Source of the DNA: Actinomycetota bacterium
Lineage (GTDB): Bacteria > Actinomycetota > Coriobacteriia > Anaerosomatales > PHET01
Direction of reading: 5' to 3'
Assembly: GCA_029265315.1 (NCBI GenBank)
Contig: JAJUJM010000010.1
Span: 24,233-88,232 of the forward strand
Length of the DNA: 64,000 bases
Position numbers and translations under genes: made by a program. The notes beneath the pieces were generated by a model that saw nothing but the letters and a program-made list of their open reading frames with translations, did no database searches and was not told the DNA's origin. Shown in pieces: positions 1 to 8,844 of this stretch (positions are counted from its first letter, which is position 1; the number at the start of each line of letters is the position of its first letter).

Positions 1-722
1 CCCATGCCCGCAAGACCCATGTACGTGAGAGGGTTCGCGCCCATCGCCGTCCCCAAGCGGCTCATCTCCGCCAGTCCCCTGGTCATCAGGGTCGCTTTCG
101 TGTTGTCTCCATAGCCCAGTCCGTCACACATCCCCGCAGCTATGGCGATGACGTTCTTGCTCGCGCCGCACAGCTCAACGCCCACGACGTCCGGGTTCGT
201 GTAGACCCGGAAGAAGGGGGTCATGAACATGTCCTGGAAGAACTCGCCCACGGCAGGGTCGTAGCTGGCCACCACCGTCGCGGAGGGAATCCCACGGCTG
301 ACCTCCTCGGCATGGTTGGGCCCCGAGAGTCCAGCGATCCTGTCGCGGCCGCCCAACACGTCGACCAGCACCTCAGTCATCAGCATGAGCGTGTCCTGCT
401 CGACCCCTTTGGACAGGACCACGACAGGCGTGTCGTCGGAAAGGTGTGGTTTCATGCCTTCAGCAGTCGCGCGTACGCCGATGCTCGGGGTGACCATGAC
501 CACGGCCTCGGTGCCCTCAAGCGCCAGGGGCAGGTCACTCGTCGCCCACACGGCGTCCGGCAGGGCGACCTCAGGCAGGTAGCGCGGATTGCGGCGGCTT
601 TCGTTCACCCCTTGGGCGATCTCGGGCTCACGCGCCCACAGCCGGACCTCATGGCCACGGCCCCCGAGCAACCAACTGACCGCCGTCCCCCACGACCCAG
701 CACCGATCACAGAGACACGCAC
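1..722 (-). CDS. gpsA: NAD(P)-dependent glycerol-3-phosphate dehydrogenase, partial (C-terminus beyond the left edge)
   Basis: Makes sn-glycerol-3-phosphate from dihydroxyacetone phosphate, supplying the acyltransferase PlsY encoded just upstream. About 240 residues are visible. The N-terminal Rossmann motif VIGAGSWGTA (residues 5-14) is intact. SGPNHAEEV and the CGASKNVIAIAAG segment near residue 190, which carries the family's catalytic lysine, are also present. The GTG start at 722 lies 4 bases after the plsY stop, so the two genes are almost certainly co-transcribed and probably translationally coupled. The frame is open to position 1, so the gene is cut by the window edge and not truncated in nature. 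Confidence 0.95.
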   Translation of the reverse strand, partial: MRVSVIGAGSWGTAVSWLLGGRGHEVRLWAREPEIAQGVNESRRNPRYLPEVALPDAVWATSDLPLALEGTEAVVMVTPSIGVRATAEGMKPHLSDDTPVVVLSKGVEQDTLMLMTEVLVDVLGGRDRIAGLSGPNHAEEVSRGIPSATVVASYDPAVGEFFQDMFMTPFFRVYTNPDVVGVELCGASKNVIAIAAGMCDGLGYGDNTKATLMTRGLAEMSRLGTAMGANPLTYMGLAGM

Positions 723-726
723 AGGC

Positions 727-1386
727 TTACTCCTCGGTTCCATTCGCCGTCCCACCGCGTCCAGGCAACGTTATCTTACGCTCCTCGCCCCTGATGAGGC
801 GGGCGATGTTGCCTCGATGGCGCCACAACACGAGCGCGGCCAAGCAGGTGATGGTGGTGAGGACGGGCACATCTCCCGGGTACAGCCACAGCACGAGCAG
901 CGGATACACGACAGCGATCACGACCGATCCGAGTGACACTATCCGCGTGGACGCGACGATCACCGCGAAGATCCCCAGTTCGATGAGAGCGGCCAACGGT
1001 GTCAGCACGAACAGGGCCCCTGCGGACGTCGCGACACCCTTACCGCCGGACAGTCTGATGTAGGGCGAATAGCTGTGACCCATCACAGCAGAGATCATGG
1101 CCGCGACACGAGTCCATTCGTATGCGGTGACCGACCATGCTTCAGCGGGCACCACGAAGCCTGCGAACAGGACCGCGAACGCCCCCTTGCCTGCATCGAG
1201 CAGCAACGTGATGACGGCCGCACGCACCCCAAGGGTACGTAACACATTGGTCGCGCCTAGATTGCCGGACCCATGCTCCCTCAGGTCCACGCCGTGCAGA
1301 CGCTTCCCAACGATGAGGGCCCACGGCACACCTCCTACCAGGTACGCCACTCCGACGGTCACCACGATCCGAACAGCGAGTTCCAT
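727..1386 (-). CDS. plsY: Acyl-phosphate:glycerol-3-phosphate acyltransferase PlsY
   Basis: Integral membrane enzyme that transfers an acyl group from acyl-phosphate to glycerol-3-phosphate, the first step of phosphatidic acid synthesis. The 219 residues are a normal length. Family signatures are visible: GSGNLGATNVLR near residue 40, a glycine-rich SGGKGVATSAG segment near residue 112, and HRGNIARLIRGEE at the C-terminus. Several hydrophobic membrane segments are spread over the whole length. It lies between der (4-base gap) and gpsA (4-base gap). With plsC further upstream, this run encodes three phospholipid-precursor enzymes. Confidence 0.95.
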   Translation of the reverse strand: MELAVRIVVTVGVAYLVGGVPWALIVGKRLHGVDLREHGSGNLGATNVLRTLGVRAAVITLLLDAGKGAFAVLFAGFVVPAEAWSVTAYEWTRVAAMISAVMGHSYSPYIRLSGGKGVATSAGALFVLTPLAALIELGIFAVIVASTRIVSLGSVVIAVVYPLLVLWLYPGDVPVLTTITCLAALVLWRHRGNIARLIRGEERKITLPGRGGTANGTEE

Positions 1387-1390
1387 CAGG

Positions 1391-2719
1391 TCAGCAGCCC
1401 GCCTGGTCCTTCTTCCGAAAGCGGAGCAACACCGGCGTCCCGGTGAGGTCGAAACGTTCTCTGAGACGATTCTCGATGTAGCGCCGGAAGTTCTCGTCGA
1501 CCATCCCGGGGTGGTTGGCGAAGAAGGTGAACCCCGGAGGGGCGGTACGGGTCTGTGTCACGTACTGCAGACGAAGTGACCTACCGCCCTCGTGTTTGGT
1601 GTGACCGAACTCACGCAACTCGGTCAGAAGCTTGTTGAGCTGGCTCGTGGGGATCTGCTGCACGTAGTTCGCGTACACGGACGATATGGCCCCCCAGATG
1701 CGGTCCACGCCTCGACCGGTCAACGCGCTGACGCGCAGGACCGGTGCGAAGCCGACGAACCCAAGACGGTCGCCGACCCGTGCGACCAGGTCGTCCTTCT
1801 CCTCAGCGGTCTCAACAGCGTCCCACTTGTTCAGAAGAATGATGATCGCGCAACCGCGCTCCTCGGCGAAGCGTGCGATGCGTTGGTCGCCATCGGTGAG
1901 ACCCACCGTCGAATCGATGACGAGCAGTGCGACGTGTGCTCGATCTATGGCGCGCATGGCACGCACGAACCCGTAGTATTCGACATCCTCATCGATCGCC
2001 GATCTGCGTCTGATGCCCGCTGTATCGACAAGCCGGTACCGCTCTGCGTCCCTCTCGACCACCATGTCGATCGCGTCTCGAGTCGTTCCCGCGACGTCTG
2101 AGACGATCGAGCGTTCAACGCCGGTCATGCGGTTGAGCAACGACGATTTCCCTGCGTTCGGCCGCCCGATTATGGCTACATCGATCGTGTCCCGCTCCAG
2201 GTCCGGTTCGCTTGCCGGAAGCGCCTGCACCAGGGCGTCCAGTAGGTCCCCTGTCCCATGACCATGCGTCGAACTCACCGGCCACGGCGTATCGAGCCCC
2301 AGACTCCAGAACTCATAGGTCTCAGCTTCAGAGCCCGGCGTATCGACCTTGTTCACCACCAGGAAGACCGGCTTCCCGCCCCGCTTGAGAATGCGGGCCA
2401 CCTCTTCATCGTCAGGCGTGAGGCCCGTCTTCCCGTCCACGAGGAACACGATCGCATCGGCCTCATCCACAGCCATGAGGGCCTGGGATCGGATGGAGCT
2501 CTGGAACGCATCGGAGTCACCAGACTCGATTCCGCCCGTGTCGATGAGCAGGAAATCGATGCCGTTCCAGTCAGCTCTGTGGTAGCTGCGGTCGCGCGTG
2601 ACGCCCCGCGCTTCATGGACGATGGCGTCTTGCGCCTGGGCGATCCGGTTGACGAACGTCGACTTGCCCACGTTCGGGCGGCCCACGACGGCGACGATTG
2701 GCAGCGGCACGACCTTCAC
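1391..2719 (-). CDS. der: Ribosome biogenesis GTPase Der (EngA)
   Basis: Essential double GTPase that acts in maturation of the 50S ribosomal subunit. It has 442 residues. The first G domain carries GRPNVGKS, DTGG and NKVD; the second carries GRPNAGKS, DTAG and NKWD. A C-terminal KH-like domain ends in RKKDQAGC. It starts with GTG at 2719, and its first bases overlap the end of the DUF512 gene by 4 bases, consistent with coupled translation. Confidence 0.97.
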   Translation of the reverse strand: MKVVPLPIVAVVGRPNVGKSTFVNRIAQAQDAIVHEARGVTRDRSYHRADWNGIDFLLIDTGGIESGDSDAFQSSIRSQALMAVDEADAIVFLVDGKTGLTPDDEEVARILKRGGKPVFLVVNKVDTPGSEAETYEFWSLGLDTPWPVSSTHGHGTGDLLDALVQALPASEPDLERDTIDVAIIGRPNAGKSSLLNRMTGVERSIVSDVAGTTRDAIDMVVERDAERYRLVDTAGIRRRSAIDEDVEYYGFVRAMRAIDRAHVALLVIDSTVGLTDGDQRIARFAEERGCAIIILLNKWDAVETAEEKDDLVARVGDRLGFVGFAPVLRVSALTGRGVDRIWGAISSVYANYVQQIPTSQLNKLLTELREFGHTKHEGGRSLRLQYVTQTRTAPPGFTFFANHPGMVDENFRRYIENRLRERFDLTGTPVLLRFRKKDQAGC

Positions 2720-4134
2720 TCCTCGCAGGGGTCTTGTGGCGGAGCGAGCCTCGCCACCTCACGCAGTCCGGCGAGCAGACCATGAGCGTCGGAGGATACC
2801 ACACGGATGTCAACACCTGACCTATCCGCGATGTCGGTCCTGGTAAAGTCATCGAGCGTCACGTCGTCAGCATTGAAGACGACGTCGGGTATCAGGTAGA
2901 CGGTCGGATCGTTGGTGCGCGATGCGTCCTCGATGAGGGCAGCGACCAGATCCGAGCCGGTCAGAAGTCCCGTGACGGCCACGTTGCCGCCGAAGAAGCG
3001 GTTGGGCACCACGAGAAGACGGACGCGCCCGGACGCCTCACACGCGTTGAGCGCTCCCGCCAGTGTTGTGGCGGCCATGACCCCAGTCACGACCGTGGCG
3101 GCTTCCGACCCCCGGGGAAGCGCGCTCACCGCAGAGAGGAGCTCGTTTCTGAACTGGGCCGCCTCGTCCGCGAAGACACGCACGAGGCCGATACCGTTCT
3201 CGTACTGTGGAAAGCCGTCGTACCACTCCGATGTCGGAAACGGCGCTCTGGCGTTCAGGTAGAACTCGTCGGCCAGATGTGCCCAGGACACTCCATCTCG
3301 CTCGCGCATCGCGAACTGCCAACGCTGCACCTGCTGGATGACCGTGGCTGCAGCGAGCGGATCGTTGTAGCTCCTGGTGAAGACGCTCTGGTGCCGTGTG
3401 AAACCGAGCGGGACGACACCGACGCTCAAGACACCCTCGCGCTCGGCAAGCCATCTGAGAGTCACGTCCAACTCGTCCCCGTCGTTGACTCCGGGGACGA
3501 GCACTATCTGCACATGCATGTCGATTCCGGCCTCGAGCAGCTGGTCGAACCTCAGCAATGCATCGTCGTCACGCGCACGTACCAAGCGCTCGCGTACGGA
3601 CGGGGTGACGGCATGGATGGAGACGTGCAGCGGGGACAACCTCTGTTCGATCATGCGAGCGACGTCCTCGTCCGTGAGGTTCGTCAAGGTGACGAAATTG
3701 CCTTGGAGGAACGACAATCGGTAGTCGTCATCTCGCACATAGAGCGAAGAGCGCAGTCCTCGGGGCAGCTGCGTCATGAAACAGAACGTACACCGATTGG
3801 AGCAGGTCCGGACACCGTCGAACACGACATCCGCGAACTCAATGCCCCAGGACTGGCCACCATCGCGCGAAAGCGTGAGTGAGTGCGGGGTGTCGTGCGA
3901 CAGGGACCCATCGCCGTGACGGACAGCGAGTGTCACCTCCGGCCCATCCGAGTACCAACGCCAGTCGATCACATCCCTGAGCTCGTGACCGTCCGCGCAG
4001 ACGATGACATCTCCCGGTCTCAGACCTGCACGCGCGGCCGGCGAATCGCGATCGACCGCGGATACGCACCCGCCCTTGGTGGACCCGCCCTCGTTCGCCT
4101 GCCCACAGGCAGGAGAGTGCCCGTGAGGACTCAC
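2716..4134 (-). CDS. DUF512 family protein (PDZ-like plus radical-SAM-type Fe-S domain)
   Basis: A 472-residue protein of the DUF512 family; its function is unknown. An N-terminal PDZ-like stretch (DSPAARAGLRPGDVI, residues 30-44) precedes a CX3CX2C cluster at C111, C115 and C118, which is the usual radical-SAM [4Fe-4S] arrangement. The DUF512 domain follows (FLQGNFVTLTNL and onward). The open frame extends further 5' into ispH, but the PDZ segment and the operon spacing favour the GTG at 4134, which follows the ispH stop by 7 bases. It overlaps der by 4 bases. The linkage suggests a role near ribosome or GTPase biology, but that is only contextual inference. Confidence 0.85.
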   Translation of the reverse strand: MSPHGHSPACGQANEGGSTKGGCVSAVDRDSPAARAGLRPGDVIVCADGHELRDVIDWRWYSDGPEVTLAVRHGDGSLSHDTPHSLTLSRDGGQSWGIEFADVVFDGVRTCSNRCTFCFMTQLPRGLRSSLYVRDDDYRLSFLQGNFVTLTNLTDEDVARMIEQRLSPLHVSIHAVTPSVRERLVRARDDDALLRFDQLLEAGIDMHVQIVLVPGVNDGDELDVTLRWLAEREGVLSVGVVPLGFTRHQSVFTRSYNDPLAAATVIQQVQRWQFAMRERDGVSWAHLADEFYLNARAPFPTSEWYDGFPQYENGIGLVRVFADEAAQFRNELLSAVSALPRGSEAATVVTGVMAATTLAGALNACEASGRVRLLVVPNRFFGGNVAVTGLLTGSDLVAALIEDASRTNDPTVYLIPDVVFNADDVTLDDFTRTDIADRSGVDIRVVSSDAHGLLAGLREVARLAPPQDPCEE

Positions 4135-4141
4135 TGCGGGG

Positions 4142-4975
4142 TCACCGCATCCTCTCGATGGCAGCGATGACGCCGCGCATCTGCTCATCAGGAGTCGAGG
4201 CGCCAGCGGTGACCCCGACACTCTGGGCGCCAGCGAACCACTCGGCGTCGAGCTCTTCGGCGGTCTCGACGTGGTGGGTGCGCGGGTTGACCGCTCGGCA
4301 GATCTCAACGAGGCGCGTCGTGTTCCCGGAATTGTGTCCCCCGACCACAACCACGACATCGACCGACCGCGCCAGCTCCGCAGCGGACTCCTGACGCTTA
4401 GCGGTCGCAGCACAGATCGTGTTGTGGACGCGCAGTTCCAGCACGCGAGGCGCGAGCGCCGCCACCACCTCGGCGAGACGCTGTTCTGACTGCGTGGTCT
4501 GGACGACGACGCCGACCCTGCGCGAGGGGAGACGCTCGGGCAGCTCGTCTGCCGCCTCGACCACCAGTGCGCTGCCGCCGGCATGCGCCATGATCCCCTC
4601 GACCTCCGGATGGTCCGCCTCTCCGACGATCACCACCGAGTACCCTTCCCTCATCAGGGATTCCGCGGCCTCATGCGCCTTGCTCACGTGCGGACAGGTC
4701 GCATCCACCACACGTAGGCCCTTGTCCGAAGCCGCTCGTATGATCGCGGGGTCCACGCCGTGACTCCGTATGATGACCGTTCCCCTGTCGATCTCATCGA
4801 GAGCGGACGCAGTCTCTACCCCTTTGGCGGTCAAGGCCTGCACGGCCTGCGGGTTGTGGATGAGTGGCCCCAGCGTGTGCACCGGCCCGCCACCAGCCGC
4901 GGCCTCCTGGGCAAGCTTGAGTGCGCGTTCGACCCCGTAACACACCCCGGCGTATCGCGCGACCTCCACCCTCAC
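4142..4975 (-). CDS. ispH: 4-hydroxy-3-methylbut-2-enyl diphosphate reductase IspH (LytB)
   Basis: Last enzyme of the MEP isoprenoid pathway; it reduces HMBPP to IPP and DMAPP with an iron-sulfur cluster. The 277-residue protein has the three conserved cluster cysteines: C12 in GVCYGVERAL, C94 in DATCPHVSKAHE and C188 in HNTICAATAKRQ. The substrate-binding SHGV motif is at residues 71-74 and the TTQSEQ motif near 160. GTG start; it overlaps plsC by 4 bases. Confidence 0.97.
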   Translation of the reverse strand: MRVEVARYAGVCYGVERALKLAQEAAAGGGPVHTLGPLIHNPQAVQALTAKGVETASALDEIDRGTVIIRSHGVDPAIIRAASDKGLRVVDATCPHVSKAHEAAESLMREGYSVVIVGEADHPEVEGIMAHAGGSALVVEAADELPERLPSRRVGVVVQTTQSEQRLAEVVAALAPRVLELRVHNTICAATAKRQESAAELARSVDVVVVVGGHNSGNTTRLVEICRAVNPRTHHVETAEELDAEWFAGAQSVGVTAGASTPDEQMRGVIAAIERMR

Positions 4976-5664
4976 GACCGGGCCTTTCTCGCCTCGTCTC
5001 GCATCTGGACGATGCGAGTCATGATCTCATCGGTCATGGACTGCATGCGCTCCTTACGTCCACCTTCGAACGCATCAGGCATGACTGGGGCCCCGACTCG
5101 AATGCTGACCTTCGGGAAACGCGGGATTCTCGATCCGGCCGGCAGTGCGCGGTCCGTCCCCGCTATACCCACCGGAATCACCGGCACCCCCGTTCTCAGA
5201 GCAAGAAACGCGACGCCGCCATGCGGGTCACCGAGTTCATCGCTGCGTGTATCACGACGGCGTGTCCCTTCAGGGAACATGCCCAACAGGTCACCTGCTT
5301 CAAGCAGACGAGTGGCCGTCGCTATCATCACACGGTCAGCGGAATCACGCTGAACGGGGATGGCCCAGAAGCGGTCGAGCAGAAAACCGAGCCAGCGCGC
5401 TCGCCAGAGTTCGGCCTTCGCGACGAAGTGAACCGGGCGTGGCGCGATGCACCACAGGATCGCTGGGTCGAGGTAGCTCACATGGTTGCCGGCGAGAATG
5501 GCTCCCCCCGACGGGACATGGTGCCACCCGTCCATGCGCACACGAAACACAGCGAGCAGCACACGCCCGAGAGTGGCACGAACCACCCTTGCGAGCACCC
5601 AGCGAGGGGACGATTCGCCGGAAACCGGCTTGCCGCGAAAGGCAGCGCCACTCATGGGCGCCAC
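4972..5664 (-). CDS. plsC: 1-acyl-sn-glycerol-3-phosphate acyltransferase PlsC
   Basis: Acylates lysophosphatidic acid to phosphatidic acid at the membrane. The 230-residue protein carries the HX4D catalytic motif in GNHVSYLDPAIL and the FPEGTRR glycerol-phosphate binding motif. It overlaps cmk by 13 bases upstream and ispH by 4 bases downstream, so it belongs to the same transcript. PlsY and GpsA are encoded a few genes downstream, giving the route from dihydroxyacetone phosphate to phosphatidic acid. Confidence 0.93.
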   Translation of the reverse strand: MAPMSGAAFRGKPVSGESSPRWVLARVVRATLGRVLLAVFRVRMDGWHHVPSGGAILAGNHVSYLDPAILWCIAPRPVHFVAKAELWRARWLGFLLDRFWAIPVQRDSADRVMIATATRLLEAGDLLGMFPEGTRRRDTRSDELGDPHGGVAFLALRTGVPVIPVGIAGTDRALPAGSRIPRFPKVSIRVGAPVMPDAFEGGRKERMQSMTDEIMTRIVQMRDEARKARS

Positions 5665-6323
5665 ACTTCGATGTACGCGACGACGCGCGCTACCACCTCA
5701 TCAAGCGACAGCCCCGTGGTGTCGATGACTCGCGCATCCGGTGCTGGCGTCAAAGGTGCGATCTGGCGAGTCGAATCCGCAAGGTCACGCTTGTCGATTG
5801 CATCACGAACACCAGCCGGATCGACCAACACGCCTTGAGCAGCCTGCTGGGCCGCCCTGCGACGGGAACGCTCCTCGGGGGAGGCGGTCAGGAAGACCTT
5901 GAGCTCTGCATCAGGGAACACCACCGTGCCGATATCACGACCCTCGATGACGATGTCGTCCTGCGCCCCGATCCTGCGTTGCTGCTTGACCATCGCGGCG
6001 CGGACCCTTTGAAGGCTTGCGACCGCACTCACGGCATCGTCCACCTGCGGCGCCCGTATCGCGGCTGTCACGTCCTGACCATCGATGAACACGCGCGTCG
6101 GCAGCGCCTCTCCTTCGTCGTGCGCGAAGGAGACCTCGCAGTTCTCGGCGATGAGTCCGACCCTTTCCTCGTCGGTCAGCCTTACTCCGTCAACAAGCGC
6201 CCTGAACGCGACGGCGCGATACATGGCACCCGTGTCAAGGTAGTGGAACCCCAGCTTTTCGGCCACCAGCTTGGCAACCGTCGACTTGCCCGAACCCGCA
6301 GGTCCGTCAATGGCGATGATCAT
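5652..6323 (-). CDS. cmk: Cytidylate kinase
   Basis: Phosphorylates CMP and dCMP. With the ATG at 6323 the protein has 223 residues and opens with MIIAIDGPAGSGKST, where Walker A normally sits right at the N-terminus of this family. Other family features are LDTGAMYRA, GRDIGTVVFPDA and ASPEERSRRRAAQ. The frame stays open to a TTG at 6368, but that would add 15 unconserved residues. A GGGAGG purine run precedes the ATG by about 13 bases, and a TACAAT hexamer at 6371-6376 could be an internal -10 element. The gene lies 53 bases after aroA. Confidence 0.95.
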   Translation of the reverse strand: MIIAIDGPAGSGKSTVAKLVAEKLGFHYLDTGAMYRAVAFRALVDGVRLTDEERVGLIAENCEVSFAHDEGEALPTRVFIDGQDVTAAIRAPQVDDAVSAVASLQRVRAAMVKQQRRIGAQDDIVIEGRDIGTVVFPDAELKVFLTASPEERSRRRAAQQAAQGVLVDPAGVRDAIDKRDLADSTRQIAPLTPAPDARVIDTTGLSLDEVVARVVAYIEVWRP

Positions 6324-6376
6324 CTCCTCGAGAGAACCTCCCGAAACGCTCGCAGTGTCCCGGACCAAGGATTGTA

Positions 6377-7696
6377 CTACGGCGTCACACGGCCCATGAG
6401 TCCTCGTAGGTCACGGATGAAGTCCGGATAGCTCACGGCCATCGCATCGACGCCCTGGACCTCGGTCTGGCCGTGCGTCACCTGGGCCGCGACGATCCAC
6501 GTCATGGCCAACCGGTGATCGCCTTGAGACGACAGAACGGCACCGGTCAGTTGGCGTGCACCGTCCACCTCCAACCAGTCATCGCCAAAGCGAACCACCA
6601 CGCCCATCGCGCTGAGCCCGTCGACGATCGCCGCCAACCGGTCGCTCTCCTTGACGCGCAGTTCTCCGACGCCCTCGAATCGAGTCGTCCCCGATGCGCA
6701 CGCAGCGGCCAGAGCGAGGATGGGGACCTCGTCGACCAGCGACGGCACCTCCTCGGCGGTCACGACGGTGCCGCTCATGACAGGCGAGTACCCGGCGCGG
6801 ATGGTCCCAACAGGCTCGAGCCCGAAGGTCGCGGTCTCTTCCGAGCTGACATCGGCCCCCATACGCTCCAGCACTCGCAGAAAGCCGGTCCGTGTGGGAT
6901 TGAGCGACACTTCGGGAAGCTCCACCTCGCTCCCTGGCACCAGCAGCGCGGCAACGACGAGGAACGCCGCGGAGCTCGGGTCACCGGGCACGGCGACGTC
7001 CGCGGACTTGAGGTGTGCGGGCCCGTACACGCTGGCACCCGGTGCAGGGTCGGTCTCCACCGCGACACCGAAGGCCGGGAGCAGTCGTTCGGTGTGATCG
7101 CGGCTGAGGTGCGGTTCAGTGACTCTCGTGTGGCCGGTCGCGCGAAGGCCGGCGAGAAGTACCGCTGTCTTCACCTGGGCGGAGGACACAGGACTCGCGT
7201 AGTGCGCGGGACGAAGCGTGGAACTACCCTGGACGGTGGCGGGCAGTGTTCCATGCGGTGTCGTCTCGACTGAAGCACCCATCGATTCAAGGGGGTCAGC
7301 GATTCTGCGCATCGGTCGCCGCGAAAGCGATTCGTCGCCGGTCAGCACCACTCGAACCGGCCAGCCGGCGAGCACTCCCATGAGCAGGCGCGCGGTGGTT
7401 CCTGAATTCCCGCAGTCGACGGGCCCTGAGGGCTGGCTGGGCCCCAAGGTGCCCCACCCCACGACGTCGATCACGCCGAAGCTTGCACAGTCCTCGCCCT
7501 CGATGTGTATGCGAGCGCCCAGCTGACGGCACGCGTTGATGGTCGAACGTACATCAGCTGAGGCGAGGACCCCACTGAGATGCGACCTGCCCTCAGCCAT
7601 CGAAGCGAACAGGACCGCCCTGTGTGACAGAGACTTGTCGCCGGGAACACGGACAGTCCCGCGAAGAGGGGGAGGAACGCTCACCGGATCGTTCAT
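6377..7696 (-). CDS. aroA: 3-phosphoshikimate 1-carboxyvinyltransferase (EPSP synthase)
   Basis: Sixth step of the shikimate pathway, condensing shikimate-3-phosphate with PEP. The 439-residue protein has the PEP-binding signature GNSGTTARLLMG, the N-terminal GDKSLSHRAVL that binds shikimate-3-phosphate, and the C-terminal KESDRLAAI and GDHRLAM motifs. Its start overlaps the tyrA stop by 4 bases. Grouping with tyrA and hisC forms an aromatic amino-acid block. Confidence 0.97.
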   Translation of the reverse strand: MNDPVSVPPPLRGTVRVPGDKSLSHRAVLFASMAEGRSHLSGVLASADVRSTINACRQLGARIHIEGEDCASFGVIDVVGWGTLGPSQPSGPVDCGNSGTTARLLMGVLAGWPVRVVLTGDESLSRRPMRRIADPLESMGASVETTPHGTLPATVQGSSTLRPAHYASPVSSAQVKTAVLLAGLRATGHTRVTEPHLSRDHTERLLPAFGVAVETDPAPGASVYGPAHLKSADVAVPGDPSSAAFLVVAALLVPGSEVELPEVSLNPTRTGFLRVLERMGADVSSEETATFGLEPVGTIRAGYSPVMSGTVVTAEEVPSLVDEVPILALAAACASGTTRFEGVGELRVKESDRLAAIVDGLSAMGVVVRFGDDWLEVDGARQLTGAVLSSQGDHRLAMTWIVAAQVTHGQTEVQGVDAMAVSYPDFIRDLRGLMGRVTP

Positions 7697-8841
7697 TCAT
7701 GCTCACCCGCCTCGGCTTCATCGAGCGGCGTGAACCGGGCCTCGTAACCCAGGCTCGCCAACGAATCGGCCAAGCCAGACAGGTCGCCCTCGTCTGTCAG
7801 AACCATGACGAGGAGTGCCCGGTCCTCGGTCTCGTGGTCGATGTCGATGGCTTCGATGTTGCAGCCGGCGCGAGAAACGGCACCGGTCACCTCGGCCACC
7901 ACACCGGGGCGGTCGACCATCGGAACCACAAGCTCGGTCAGGCGAGTGGTCGCCGGCACCCATTGCGCCGGCAGCGAACGCCTCACCTCTGCGGCACGCG
8001 CGAGCCAACGCCGGATGGCCTCTGCGTCCCCGCCACGAACCATGGCCTCGAACTCGCCGAGCGACATGCGAAGTTCGCGCAGGCCGGCAGCGAGAGCTTC
8101 GGCGTTGTCCAGACAGATGCCGGTCCACAGGTCGGCCGACCCCGCGGCGATGCGGGTGGTGTCCTTGAACCCGCCCGCGGCCAAGCGCAGGATCTCTCCC
8201 CCCTGTCCCGCGTGCGCGCCCGCGACGTCACACAACGCGGCCGCGGCGACATGGGGCACGTGACTGACCACCGCGACGGCCTCATCGTGTCGTTTCGCGT
8301 CGACGGAGACCACGCGCGCGCCAAGTGCGCTCACAAGAGCATGGACCCGTCGATATGCGTCCGGGTCGGTGTCAGGCGCCGGCGTCAACAGCCAGTAGGC
8401 CCCATCGAAAAGATCCGGGCGCGAGGCCTCGATGCCACTGCGCTCGGACCCGGCCATAGGGTGGCCCCCGACGAAGCGCGCGGCGTTTCTAAGGTTCTTC
8501 CTCGCGGCGGCGACAACTCCCGTCTTGGTCGAGGCCACGTCAGTGACCACGCCATCGAAGCCCGATTCACCGAGCAACTGAAGCCACTCGGTCGCATGGC
8601 GGGCAGGCGTGGCGATCACGACCAACTCGGAGCCACCCGGGGCGAGCCACGCGGCGGCCTCGGAGGTCCCGGCCATGGCCGCAGCATCGACAATGCCCCG
8701 GTCCACGGCGCTCTCGACGGTATACGGGTCGGTATCGATGCCCCGCACCTGAGGGGGGTCCTCGAGCCTACGACAGGCGGAGGCGACCGACCCGCCGATC
8801 AGGCCCACCCCGATCACTGTGACCGTATCGAAGATCGGCAC
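7693..8841 (-). CDS. tyrA: Prephenate dehydrogenase with C-terminal ACT domain
   Basis: Oxidative decarboxylation of prephenate toward tyrosine. The 382-residue protein opens with a Rossmann fold (TVIGVGLIGGSVASA) and has the catalytic-region motif GGHPMAGSERSG. After the helical dimerisation domain comes an ACT-type regulatory domain starting near residue 305 (TELVVPMVDRPGVVAEVTG), which implies feedback control by an amino acid, most likely tyrosine. It sits 3 bases after hisC and overlaps aroA by 4 bases. Confidence 0.93.
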   Translation of the reverse strand: MPIFDTVTVIGVGLIGGSVASACRRLEDPPQVRGIDTDPYTVESAVDRGIVDAAAMAGTSEAAAWLAPGGSELVVIATPARHATEWLQLLGESGFDGVVTDVASTKTGVVAAARKNLRNAARFVGGHPMAGSERSGIEASRPDLFDGAYWLLTPAPDTDPDAYRRVHALVSALGARVVSVDAKRHDEAVAVVSHVPHVAAAALCDVAGAHAGQGGEILRLAAGGFKDTTRIAAGSADLWTGICLDNAEALAAGLRELRMSLGEFEAMVRGGDAEAIRRWLARAAEVRRSLPAQWVPATTRLTELVVPMVDRPGVVAEVTGAVSRAGCNIEAIDIDHETEDRALLVMVLTDEGDLSGLADSLASLGYEARFTPLDEAEAGEHE

Positions 8842-8844
8842 GGG

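Noticed and set aside
5145..6431. Long open plus-strand frame (428 codons) opposite plsC, cmk and the end of aroA
   Set aside because: It crosses three well-supported minus-strand genes and shows no recognisable domain or consistent ribosome site.
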